A stretch of DNA of 64,000 nt from Parabacteroides sp. PM6-13 (GTDB lineage Bacteria > Bacteroidota > Bacteroidia > Bacteroidales > Tannerellaceae): NCBI RefSeq assembly GCF_029892605.1, contig NZ_JARXWF010000005.1, positions 124,001-188,000 of the forward strand. Direction: 5' to 3'. Below are positions 1-7,534 of the stretch, one piece after another. Positions within the stretch are counted from its first letter, which is position 1. Each line of letters begins with the position of its first letter. The notes beneath the pieces were generated by a model. That model was not told the DNA's origin. It did no database searches and worked only from the letters and a program-made list of their open reading frames with translations. Position numbers and translations under genes: made by a program.

Positions 1-140
1 TAAAATTTAGTATCTACACAATCAAAAAAAAGATTATTATCAGATAAAATAAAAAAACGATAAATTGCTACTGGGATTTAATCAAAAAAAAGAATATCGA
101 TTATATAAAAAGAGGATGATAATAAGCTGTGTTTAATACA

Positions 141-2591
141 TCAAATAAACAGATTCACATTCGCTTGGTCGGCTCGTTCCATATAGGAGGCTACTCCACC
201 GATGGTGACACCGTCGATCAGTTCTTCCTTTTTCACGCCCATGACATCCATCGACATCTGGCAAGCAATCATTTCAACGCCCTGATCAATGGCCTGTTGG
301 CGCAACGACTCCAACGAATCGATACCTTTTTGTTTCATGATATGACGCATCATGCGACTGCCAATGCCCAACATATTCATCTTCGACAATTTAAGCTTCA
401 ACGAACTGGAAGGCAGCATCATGCCAAACATCTTGCCGAAGAGATCCTTTTTCACCTTTTCTTTTTTGACTTTCTTAATCACATTAAGCCCCCAGAAGGT
501 AAAAAACAGGGTTACCTTGCCACCCGTTGCCGCTGCGCCATTGGCAAGCACAAAGGTTGCCAGGGCTTTATCCAGATCATCACTGAACATAATCAGCGTT
601 TTATCTTTGGCATCACACGTAGAAGCGACCCGGCACTCTTTCGCCCCTCCCTTTTCTATCACCACCGTATATTTCCCACGCGTTTCCCGGTTCGACAGCA
701 GGATATTTCCGGTCGAGTTACACCAGGCCTGAGCATCGCGGGCAAACCCGGCATCGGTAGCGGTCATTTCGAGCCGGTCGCCTATTTGCATGGCATCGAT
801 CGATTGCTTTAATTTCAAAACCGGCCCCGGACACTGCAATCCGCAGGCATCTATTTGTATCGTCTTTATCTCTTTCTTCACCGTTTGTTGATCTATATTC
901 GTTTCATCGGCATCGCTTATTATCAGGGGTGAGGCGTCGCCAACCGGAGCAACGGCTGCCGAATAGGTTTTGTAGCCGCCTGAGAGGTTTTTCACCCGCG
1001 TATATCCGTTTGCCCTCAGTATCTTGGTAGCCAGATAACCCCGCAGCCCGACAGCGCAATAGAGATAAATATCTTTATCGGTCGGCAGCTCCGTCAGTCG
1101 CTCGCGCAACTCATCGAGGGGGATATTTACAGCTCCGGGAATCATGCCCATCGCATATTCATCAGCGGTGCGCACATCGAGTATTGTTATCGCCTGCGGA
1201 TCGGCATCACGCATCTCACGCCAGGTAATCGCCGACATGGTCGCGTTGAGGATATTGCCTGCCACATAACCCGCGATCGCGATCGGGTCTTTGGCCGACG
1301 AGAATGGTGGCGCGTAGGCATGCTCCACCTCCATCAAATCATACACCGTTCCGCCCTTTTTTATCAACAGCGCTATCTGGTCGATACGCTTATCAACCCC
1401 GTCGTAGCCCACGCCCTGCGCACCGTAGAGCTTTCCGGTTTGCGGATCGAACGTCACCTTAAGACTCAACGGCAAGGCATCGGGGTAATAACCGGCATGC
1501 GATCCGGAATGGGTCCACGAACTACGATAAGGCATATCGAACTGCTTCAGGCGTTTGGCTGCAAGCCCCGTGGATGCCACCGTCATATCAAACACCTTGG
1601 CAATCGAAGTACCTATGGATCCTTCATAGGGGGTGTTATGGCCCAACACCATATTGTCGGCCACGATGCGTCCCTGGCGATTGGCCGGGTTAGCCAGGTA
1701 ATTGAGCCAGGGCTTGCCTGTCAACGGATGGGGAAATTCAATCGCATCGCCCACGGCATAAATATCAGTCACCGACGTTTGCAGATACTCATCGACCCAA
1801 ATCCCTCCGGCTTCACCAATCGTCAAACCGGCGGCTTTCGCCAACGCAATGGCAGGGCGCACACCGATCGAAAGAATCACCATATCGGCTTCCAGCACCT
1901 GACCGCTTTTGAAATGCACATCGATCTGCTTCCCCCGCTTCGTGAATTTTTCGACGCTCTGTTCCAGATATAGCCGCACCCCTTTTTGCAGAAGATGCTG
2001 GTGTACCTGTGTCGCCATCGAAAAATCAATCGGAGCCATCACCTGATTAGCCATTTCTACGATCGACACCTCTGCTCCGGCATGATGCAGGTTCTCCGCC
2101 ATCTCCAGGCCGATAAAACCGGCACCGACCACTACCGCGCGACGAATAGCATGGCTTGTCATATACGTTTTAATACGATCGGTATCCGCCACATCGCGCA
2201 GGGTGAAGATTCCTTCGCTATCGATGCCCGGTAAGGGAGGACGCACCGGGGTGGCTCCGGGCGACAACAACAATTTGTCATAATTCTCCACGTATTCGCT
2301 TCCGTCTTGGCGGCGGACGGTGATCGTTTTCGCCGGAGCATCAATCAGGATCACCTCATTTTCAACACGGACATCAACATTGAATCGCGTGCCGAACGAC
2401 TCGGGCGTTTGCAGAAAAAGAGCGTCGCGCTCGGGTATGGTACCACCAATATAATAGGGCAATCCACAATTGGCATAAGAGATATACTTGCCTTTTTCAA
2501 ACAAAACGATCGCTGCCGACTCATCGTTTCTGCGTATACGCGCTGCTGCGGTAGCACCACCGGCTACCCCTCCTACAACTAGATATTTCAT
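141..2591 (-). CDS. CoA-disulfide reductase fused to rhodanese, TusA and DsrE-like domains
   Basis: An 816-residue FAD/NAD(P)H oxidoreductase of the CoA-disulfide reductase type. The N-terminal GGVAGG dinucleotide motif is followed by SYANCGLPYYIGG, whose Cys42 is the redox cysteine of the family; a second Rossmann motif (GAGFIGLE) lies near 156-163. Residues about 455-545 form a rhodanese domain with active Cys512 in YCAVGLRG. Residues about 577-650 form a TusA/SirA domain with the CPGP motif at 587-590. The last ~150 residues resemble DsrE/DsrF/DrsH-like sulfur carriers (ACQMSMDVMGV). Inferred role: reduce CoA or persulfide disulfides and pass sulfane sulfur between carriers in the cytoplasm. 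Last gene of an operon behind thioredoxin and a MarR regulator, with a 10 nt gap to the latter. Domain calls are firm; the physiological substrate is not known. Confidence 0.9.
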   Translation of the reverse strand: MKYLVVGGVAGGATAAARIRRNDESAAIVLFEKGKYISYANCGLPYYIGGTIPERDALFLQTPESFGTRFNVDVRVENEVILIDAPAKTITVRRQDGSEYVENYDKLLLSPGATPVRPPLPGIDSEGIFTLRDVADTDRIKTYMTSHAIRRAVVVGAGFIGLEMAENLHHAGAEVSIVEMANQVMAPIDFSMATQVHQHLLQKGVRLYLEQSVEKFTKRGKQIDVHFKSGQVLEADMVILSIGVRPAIALAKAAGLTIGEAGGIWVDEYLQTSVTDIYAVGDAIEFPHPLTGKPWLNYLANPANRQGRIVADNMVLGHNTPYEGSIGTSIAKVFDMTVASTGLAAKRLKQFDMPYRSSWTHSGSHAGYYPDALPLSLKVTFDPQTGKLYGAQGVGYDGVDKRIDQIALLIKKGGTVYDLMEVEHAYAPPFSSAKDPIAIAGYVAGNILNATMSAITWREMRDADPQAITILDVRTADEYAMGMIPGAVNIPLDELRERLTELPTDKDIYLYCAVGLRGYLATKILRANGYTRVKNLSGGYKTYSAAVAPVGDASPLIISDADETNIDQQTVKKEIKTIQIDACGLQCPGPVLKLKQSIDAMQIGDRLEMTATDAGFARDAQAWCNSTGNILLSNRETRGKYTVVIEKGGAKECRVASTCDAKDKTLIMFSDDLDKALATFVLANGAAATGGKVTLFFTFWGLNVIKKVKKEKVKKDLFGKMFGMMLPSSSLKLKLSKMNMLGIGSRMMRHIMKQKGIDSLESLRQQAIDQGVEMIACQMSMDVMGVKKEELIDGVTIGGVASYMERADQANVNLFI

Positions 2592-2601
2592 TTTCTTACG
2601 G

Positions 2602-2982
2602 TTATATTTCTTTTATCTTCGAGATTAATTCGAGCATCGCGTTCGATTCACACTTGATCGATTCAATACATTTTTTACCCTCTTCGGTGAGCAGGAAAAG
2701 CATTTGCCGCTTATCCTCTTTTCCAACAATACGCTCCACCAAACCCTTTTTTTCGGCCGACAGGATGACCTTCGATGCGTTCGACAGACTGAGCCCCAAT
2801 AGCTCGGCTATTCGACCCGAGGAGCATTGCCCCATGGTTTTCAGGGAGCACAGCAGCATTCCTTCGTTGAGTTTTACGCCATAGCGGTCGGCAAACTCCA
2901 CCTCGAAATCACTGATCGCCCGGTAAATATCACGTATCCGGCAGAGGGGCTCTTCTCTTGCGTCTATATTTTTTTCTGACAT
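2602..2982 (-). CDS. MarR-family transcriptional regulator
   Basis: A 126-residue winged-helix protein of the MarR type. The recognition region is visible as SSGRIAELLGLSLSNASKVI followed by the wing (GLVERIVGKEDKRQMLFLLTEEG). The length is normal for a small MarR protein. It lies between thioredoxin (11 nt upstream) and the CoA-disulfide reductase fusion (10 nt downstream), so it most likely autoregulates this redox operon. Cysteines at CRIRD, LLCSLK, QCSS, KCIESI and KCES could make it thiol-responsive, but that is inference. No operator could be assigned with confidence. Confidence 0.88.
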   Translation of the reverse strand: MSEKNIDAREEPLCRIRDIYRAISDFEVEFADRYGVKLNEGMLLCSLKTMGQCSSGRIAELLGLSLSNASKVILSAEKKGLVERIVGKEDKRQMLFLLTEEGKKCIESIKCESNAMLELISKIKEI

Positions 2983-2993
2983 AAGATGATAGG

Positions 2994-3356
2994 CTATTTT
3001 TTCAACAAAACACTCTCGATAGCCTCTTTGAACATCGATTTAGACATCGCGCCCTGCGCCATCTGCGGAGCACCCTCCATGGGCACAAACAAAAGCGTGG
3101 GTATGGAGCGAATATCAAAAGCTGCGGCCAACTCCTGTTCCGCCTCTGTATCGATCTTATAGATATAAAGACTATCGCCATATTCAGCGGCCAACTCTTC
3201 TAAAATCGGCGCAATCATCTTACAGGGACCACACCAAGAGGCATAAAAGTCAATGATAGCCGGTTTATCACCTAAATATTTCCACTCCGTTGGATTGGCT
3301 TCATAATTAGCCACCTTACTCAAAAAATCTGTTTTTGTCAAATGAATCGTTTTCAT
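2994..3356 (-). CDS. thioredoxin
   Basis: A 120-residue thioredoxin-fold protein with the classical WCGPC active site (Cys42, Cys45) and the cis-proline loop in RSIPTLLF. It has no signal peptide, so it is a cytoplasmic thiol-disulfide oxidoreductase. It is the first gene of a three-gene operon with the MarR regulator and the CoA-disulfide reductase/sulfur-carrier fusion. A near-perfect Bacteroidetes promoter sits about 50 nt upstream. The context suggests a dedicated reductant for persulfide or disulfide chemistry rather than the general housekeeping thioredoxin, although the sequence alone cannot tell these apart. Confidence 0.93.
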   Translation of the reverse strand: MKTIHLTKTDFLSKVANYEANPTEWKYLGDKPAIIDFYASWCGPCKMIAPILEELAAEYGDSLYIYKIDTEAEQELAAAFDIRSIPTLLFVPMEGAPQMAQGAMSKSMFKEAIESVLLKK

Positions 3357-3415
3357 TGTATTTCCTTTTTATGATTTATACTGTTTTTTGTCTAGTCTCT
3401 TTCGTTATGACAGGA

Positions 3416-3447
3416 CAAAGATACAAACTATTTTCCAATGGAACAAA
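3416..3447 (-). promoter_or_regulatory. Bacteroidetes-type promoter for the thioredoxin operon
   Basis: Read on the minus strand, TTTG (3444-3447) is followed after exactly 20 nt by TATCTTTG (3416-3423). This matches the primary sigma consensus of Bacteroidetes (TTTG, N19-21, TAnnTTTG). It predicts a transcript start near 3409 and a leader of about 50 nt before the thioredoxin ATG. Confidence 0.8.
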
Positions 3448-3565
3448 TATCCGAAGGAAATTGTTGCTAATTTATCCATAAAAGGTAGTGGAAGTAATGG
3501 AAAACCCTCACATAAAAGGCCGATTTCTCTGCCTTCGGCAAGCACGCAGAACAGGGTATTTTTTT

Positions 3566-3607
3566 ATTCTCACCCGCATGAGAAAAAATTCTCATGCGGG
3601 TGAGAAT
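3566..3607 (+). terminator. perfect 19-bp hairpin with plus-strand T-tract
   Basis: Arms 3566-3584 and 3589-3607 are perfect reverse complements around an AAAA loop. The T-tract that would make it an intrinsic terminator follows on the plus strand. On the minus strand, where both neighbouring operons lie, the hairpin is followed by A residues. It may insulate the region from plus-strand antisense transcription. Confidence 0.6.
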
Positions 3608-3637
3608 TTTTTCAAAGCCTGAAAACACACAAAAAAA

Positions 3638-3658
3638 GGGGAGCCTTTTGAGCTCCCC
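3638..3658 (-). terminator. intrinsic terminator after the GH43 gene
   Basis: On the minus strand GGGGAGC and GCTCCCC pair around a 7-nt loop and are followed by a run of T (complement of 3631-3637). It lies 24 nt beyond the GH43 stop codon and is a classical rho-independent terminator closing the PUL operon. Confidence 0.85.
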
Positions 3659-3681
3659 CCTATCGTGAGTAAAGGAAAAAG

Positions 3682-5055
3682 TTATTTAATAAATCGCCAA
3701 TAATCCAGATTAAACAATTCGCCTTCGCCGCCTTTGAAGACAAAATAGAGGTCGTGTACGCCTTTCACCTTTTTCACCTTTGTGGTAAAGGTTTTCCAGG
3801 TTTCCGCGCCACCGGTAGGGTTGATATCGCAAACGCCCAATAGCTGCCCGTCAATATTCCCCAGCCGTATTTCAATCTTCCCGCCGGAAACAGAAGCGGC
3901 ACTGACTTCGAAGCTATTCGCCCCTTTTTTGAAATCAACTTCCCGCACTCGGATGTAGTCGTTGATATGCACAGAGGTCACATAGATTCCACCAGCCGCA
4001 CTTCGCTTTGTTTTAAGTCCTTCGCTCCAAGCGATGGTCTCTGCCTCCGTACGCGTATAGGGATCCAAGGTTTCTACCGGATCGACAGGCGTACCCTCTT
4101 CCCACCAGGGAAGCTCTTGTATGGTGCCGTCCGGATTAAACGTTATCTCCGCCACGCAAACCGAACGCCGTTCATGGTGCTTTTCTGTCTGTCGGAAATT
4201 CAACCAGAAATTGAAACCGAACACATAGGTCTTCCCTTTGTAATCGATGATTCCCGGGTGATTGCCTGTTGCCCGGCGATCGGGCGGCATGATATACCCC
4301 TTAAACTCCCAGGGACCTACCGCTGTCGGCCCCATGGCATATCCCATACCTTCAGGACAACAGGTACTGGCGTAAGCCATATAATAATGGTCACCCCGCT
4401 TATAGGCCCAAGGACCTTCCTGGAAATGATATGGATCGGGCTGATCCTTTACCTTGCGCACCAACGGGTCTTTGATGATATCGCCGGAAAGGGAGATCAT
4501 ATCATCGTTCAGTTTGGCATACCAAAGATTGGGATTCCCCCAATAGATATACGCCTGCCCGTCGTCATCGACAAACACCGAAGGGTCGATATCTTCATGG
4601 CTATTCTTGATCAAAGGCTTCCCGATCGGGTCTTTGAAAGGACCGAAAGGCGAATCGGCCACCAACACACCCATACCGGATCCTCCGGGCGTCGAACAAT
4701 AGAAGTAAAACTTCCCATCCCGTTCCACACATTGAGAGGCCCAGGCACCGTTTTCATGGTTTTCCAACCAGGCAAAATCCTTCAAGGAAGCCACCGCGCC
4801 ATGATCGGTCCAATTGACCATATCGGTACTGCTATAAAGCAGCCATTCCTTCATCAGAAAGCGACTCTGTCCCGGAGGAGCGTCGTCTTCATCATGACCG
4901 GTAAACAGATAGACCGTTCCGTTATGTACCAAGGGTGCCGGATCAGCGGTGAAGCTGGTCTGCACCACCGGGCGGTTTTGAGCCTGAAGGGGCATAAGCG
5001 GGAACAAGGCAAAGAACAACAGTGCGAAAGCACCATTCATTAGGGTTTTACTCAT
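3682..5055 (-). CDS. glycoside hydrolase family 43 with C-terminal CBM6
   Basis: A 457-residue exported enzyme with a signal peptide (cleavage near LQAQ) and a GH43 five-bladed propeller. The three acidic residues of the family can be placed: catalytic base Asp38 (TADPAPLV), pKa modulator Asp157 (DIDPSVFVDDDG) and general acid Glu213 (QEGPWAYKRG). Residues about 330-457 resemble a CBM6 lectin domain (TEAETIAWSEG near its start, FNLDYWRF at the end). GH43 enzymes cleave alpha-L-arabinofuranosyl or beta-D-xylosyl links. It is the last gene of the PUL, 11 nt after GH31, and a terminator follows. Specificity, arabinofuranosidase or xylosidase, cannot be settled from sequence. Confidence 0.88.
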   Translation of the reverse strand: MSKTLMNGAFALLFFALFPLMPLQAQNRPVVQTSFTADPAPLVHNGTVYLFTGHDEDDAPPGQSRFLMKEWLLYSSTDMVNWTDHGAVASLKDFAWLENHENGAWASQCVERDGKFYFYCSTPGGSGMGVLVADSPFGPFKDPIGKPLIKNSHEDIDPSVFVDDDGQAYIYWGNPNLWYAKLNDDMISLSGDIIKDPLVRKVKDQPDPYHFQEGPWAYKRGDHYYMAYASTCCPEGMGYAMGPTAVGPWEFKGYIMPPDRRATGNHPGIIDYKGKTYVFGFNFWLNFRQTEKHHERRSVCVAEITFNPDGTIQELPWWEEGTPVDPVETLDPYTRTEAETIAWSEGLKTKRSAAGGIYVTSVHINDYIRVREVDFKKGANSFEVSAASVSGGKIEIRLGNIDGQLLGVCDINPTGGAETWKTFTTKVKKVKGVHDLYFVFKGGEGELFNLDYWRFIK

Positions 5056-5066
5056 TTCTTTTACAG

Positions 5067-7451
5067 TTAAAATGTTACTACTACTTTTTTACCTGCGTAA
5101 TTTACGGCTTTTTTCGTTCCGTCTTGAAGCGTAACCGTAAATATTCTGGTTTTCAGCATGCCTTCGTACGCCCCTTTACGCGCGCCGATGGTCAGTTTGC
5201 GTGAAGCATTATCCCAGGTAATAGGTATCTCGGTGTAGGCACCTTGTTCGTAGTTGTAGTTATCAAATTCATCTTCGTAAAGCACGAAACTACCGTTTGC
5301 TCCGGCATATACCTTCAATTCCAGCATATCCCATGCCTTTTCAGTAGCATACTGCACTTGGGGACCGATGGGGAGAATAGTACCCGCCTTCACATACAAG
5401 GGGATTATCTCTATCGGTGCTTCGCGCTCAATGGTTTGTCCACCCTGGAGCTTTTCATTGGTCCAGAAGTCATACCACTGTGTGCCTTCAGGCAAATAGA
5501 TGCTTCTTGATTTTGCATTGGAATAGTCAGTCGTCCGAACCAGATTGCGGCCACTGCCTGTTTCCTGGGTATACATCGGATTCACCACCGGACAAACCAA
5601 CAGGGATTTACCAAACATAAACTGGTCGTTAATATCCCATGCTTTTTTGTCGTCTTTGAAATCCATCATAAGCGCGCGCATCATACTGGAGCGGTTAGCC
5701 GTCACGTCCCATGACATAGAATAAATATAGGGCAACAGGCTATAGCGCAGGTTGATATACTTCTCGATCGCATCGTAAATCCGCTCGCCTTTTTGTCCGA
5801 ACTGCCAGATCTCACGCGGAGCATCGGCGCCGTGCGAACGCATCATCGGATTAAAGGTTCCGAACTGCATCCAGCGAACGAACAATTCGTGATAACCCGG
5901 GTCTTGCAGCTTGCGCGGATAGCTTCCCAGGAAGAAACCACCGATATCACTATTCCAGTGAGGAATACCACAAAGCGAGAAGTTCAATCCGGCCGTTACC
6001 TGATGAGCCAAGTCCTTCCAGGTTGCCTGCACGTCACCCGTCCAGGTGTTAGCACCATAACGTTGCTGACCGGCAAAGGCCGAACGAGTCAGAATAAACA
6101 CACGCTTATCGGAAGAGGTAGCTCGCTGGTGATCATACACGCCACCCACTGCCATAAGCGGATAAGCATTGCGCACCTTACGGAATGAACCCAAATAGGT
6201 TTGATTATCCATGTCTTCAGGTTTAGCATCCAGGTGGTCAGGCTCTGTCGAGTCCATCCACCAGCCGTCCATACCCAATGAGAAGAGCCCTTTATTCAGG
6301 TGATCCCAATAGATATCACGTGCTTCCGGGTGGTAAGCATCGTAAGGTTTCACGCTGGAGGGGTATTCGCGGTTTGGGGGCCAACTGCTTAAGCCAGACT
6401 GTGGCCAGGTGCCCATATCCAACAGCATATTCTTCGGCGCCATAGCCCGGTACTGTTTGGTTTGCGGTCCGAACGATGACCAGATCGAGATAACCATTTT
6501 AGCATTCATGCCGTGGATATCGCTCATCATTTTCTTAGGATTCGGGAACTCTTCATTCAGGAATTCCATCGCGTTCCACAGGTAGTTGCTTCCCCAATAC
6601 TGCCAGTCCTGGATGATGCCATCGAGGGGAACACCCAGTTCGCGGTATCTACGCACTACGCCAACTGTTTCGTTCTGGCTCTTATAACGCTCCTTGCTTT
6701 GGAAGAAGCCATAGGTCCAGAGCGGGAACATAGGCACATCACCGGTGAGTGCGCGCATCTGAGCCACAACGCCATCGGCATTTCCGCCATACATAAAGTA
6801 GTAGTCGACGAGGTCGCCCACCTCTGAGGTGAAAGAGGTTCCCTCGGGTTTATCGGCAAAAACAGTGGGAGAATAGTTATCCCAGAACAGGCCATAACCC
6901 TTTACCGACTGGAAGAAAGTCACCACATCTTCTACGTTTCCCTGTATAAGACGTTTGGTGATGCCGCGCTGCGACATTTTTCCATTTTGTAACTGACCAA
7001 GGCCGTAAATAGCTTCATCGGTATCAAGCTGAAAGGCTTGAGCCACACTGAATGTTTTTACGCCGGCATCGTTGAAGTTGGTGAACGTGGGAGCTCCCTT
7101 CTCGTTCAACAAAGCCTTTCCTTTCGCATCCGAAAACGATATCTCGCCGGATGTCAGATTGAAGGCAACGCTGATAGTCTGGCTCTTCACCCGAACCACC
7201 TGCCCCGATTGCGTAACACTCAACTTCACGGCCTGTGGCTTTTCGATCACCGACAGACTCTCCTTCTCATAATTCCACCCTGTCGGCGCTTTCACGATCC
7301 GGACAGTAGACGGATTATAAAACTGGATTTCCACATCCGTACCATTAACGGAGGCTTTCACTCCGGAGGATGTTTTTTGAAAACTTTGCGCATTGACCTG
7401 TCCCACTTGACACAACGCCAACAACAGAATAAGATAGAACACTTTCTTCAT
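5067..7451 (-). CDS. glycoside hydrolase family 31 (alpha-xylosidase/alpha-glucosidase type)
   Basis: A 794-residue exported GH31 enzyme with signal peptide ending near VNAQ. It shows the N-terminal beta-sandwich signature YGLGQLQNG, the (beta/alpha)8 barrel motif GIIQDWQYWG, and the nucleophile motif WWMDSTEPD with Asp400. The C-terminal region (TILPIGPQVQYA, then YEDEFDNYNYEQG) is the DUF5110-type beta domain. WMDxTEP-type active sites are common in Bacteroidetes alpha-xylosidases, but alpha-glucosidase or alpha-galactosidase activity cannot be excluded. It acts in the periplasm or on the cell surface on side chains released by the SusCD system. Between susD and this gene lies a hairpin that may tune expression. 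Confidence 0.9.
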   Translation of the reverse strand: MKKVFYLILLLALCQVGQVNAQSFQKTSSGVKASVNGTDVEIQFYNPSTVRIVKAPTGWNYEKESLSVIEKPQAVKLSVTQSGQVVRVKSQTISVAFNLTSGEISFSDAKGKALLNEKGAPTFTNFNDAGVKTFSVAQAFQLDTDEAIYGLGQLQNGKMSQRGITKRLIQGNVEDVVTFFQSVKGYGLFWDNYSPTVFADKPEGTSFTSEVGDLVDYYFMYGGNADGVVAQMRALTGDVPMFPLWTYGFFQSKERYKSQNETVGVVRRYRELGVPLDGIIQDWQYWGSNYLWNAMEFLNEEFPNPKKMMSDIHGMNAKMVISIWSSFGPQTKQYRAMAPKNMLLDMGTWPQSGLSSWPPNREYPSSVKPYDAYHPEARDIYWDHLNKGLFSLGMDGWWMDSTEPDHLDAKPEDMDNQTYLGSFRKVRNAYPLMAVGGVYDHQRATSSDKRVFILTRSAFAGQQRYGANTWTGDVQATWKDLAHQVTAGLNFSLCGIPHWNSDIGGFFLGSYPRKLQDPGYHELFVRWMQFGTFNPMMRSHGADAPREIWQFGQKGERIYDAIEKYINLRYSLLPYIYSMSWDVTANRSSMMRALMMDFKDDKKAWDINDQFMFGKSLLVCPVVNPMYTQETGSGRNLVRTTDYSNAKSRSIYLPEGTQWYDFWTNEKLQGGQTIEREAPIEIIPLYVKAGTILPIGPQVQYATEKAWDMLELKVYAGANGSFVLYEDEFDNYNYEQGAYTEIPITWDNASRKLTIGARKGAYEGMLKTRIFTVTLQDGTKKAVNYAGKKVVVTF

Positions 7452-7485
7452 GAATCTAAATAATTTGATATTATAAAATGAGAAG

Positions 7486-7526
7486 AAAAGACCCTGAAGG
7501 TTTCAATAATTTCTCCAGGGTCTTTT
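7486..7526 (-). terminator. intercistronic hairpin between susD and GH31
   Basis: An 11-bp perfect inverted repeat (7486-7496 and 7516-7526) around a 19-nt loop follows the susD stop codon by 8 nt. On the minus strand it is followed by TCTTC and a T-rich stretch, so it could be a partial terminator or an mRNA-stabilising hairpin that sets susCD mRNA above enzyme mRNA. Confidence 0.6.
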
Positions 7527-7534
7527 GCTTTCGA

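Noticed and set aside
1-140. Repeated ATCAAAAAAAAGA (21-33 and 81-93) at the left edge
   Set aside because: A short AT-rich repeat 60 nt apart without symmetry or adjacent gene start; no function can be supported.
129-812. 227-codon open frame antisense to the DsrE/TusA part of the fusion protein
   Set aside because: The minus-strand gene has conserved domains over the same bases; the antisense product is His-rich and unrecognisable.
3388-3603. 71-codon plus-strand frame in the gap between the redox operon and the PUL
   Set aside because: It overlaps a minus-strand promoter and a perfect hairpin and has no homology-like features.
3967-5043. 358-codon open frame antisense to the GH43 gene
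   Set aside because: It mirrors a well-supported GH43 gene with intact catalytic residues; its translation is low-complexity and His/Arg-rich with no recognisable domain.
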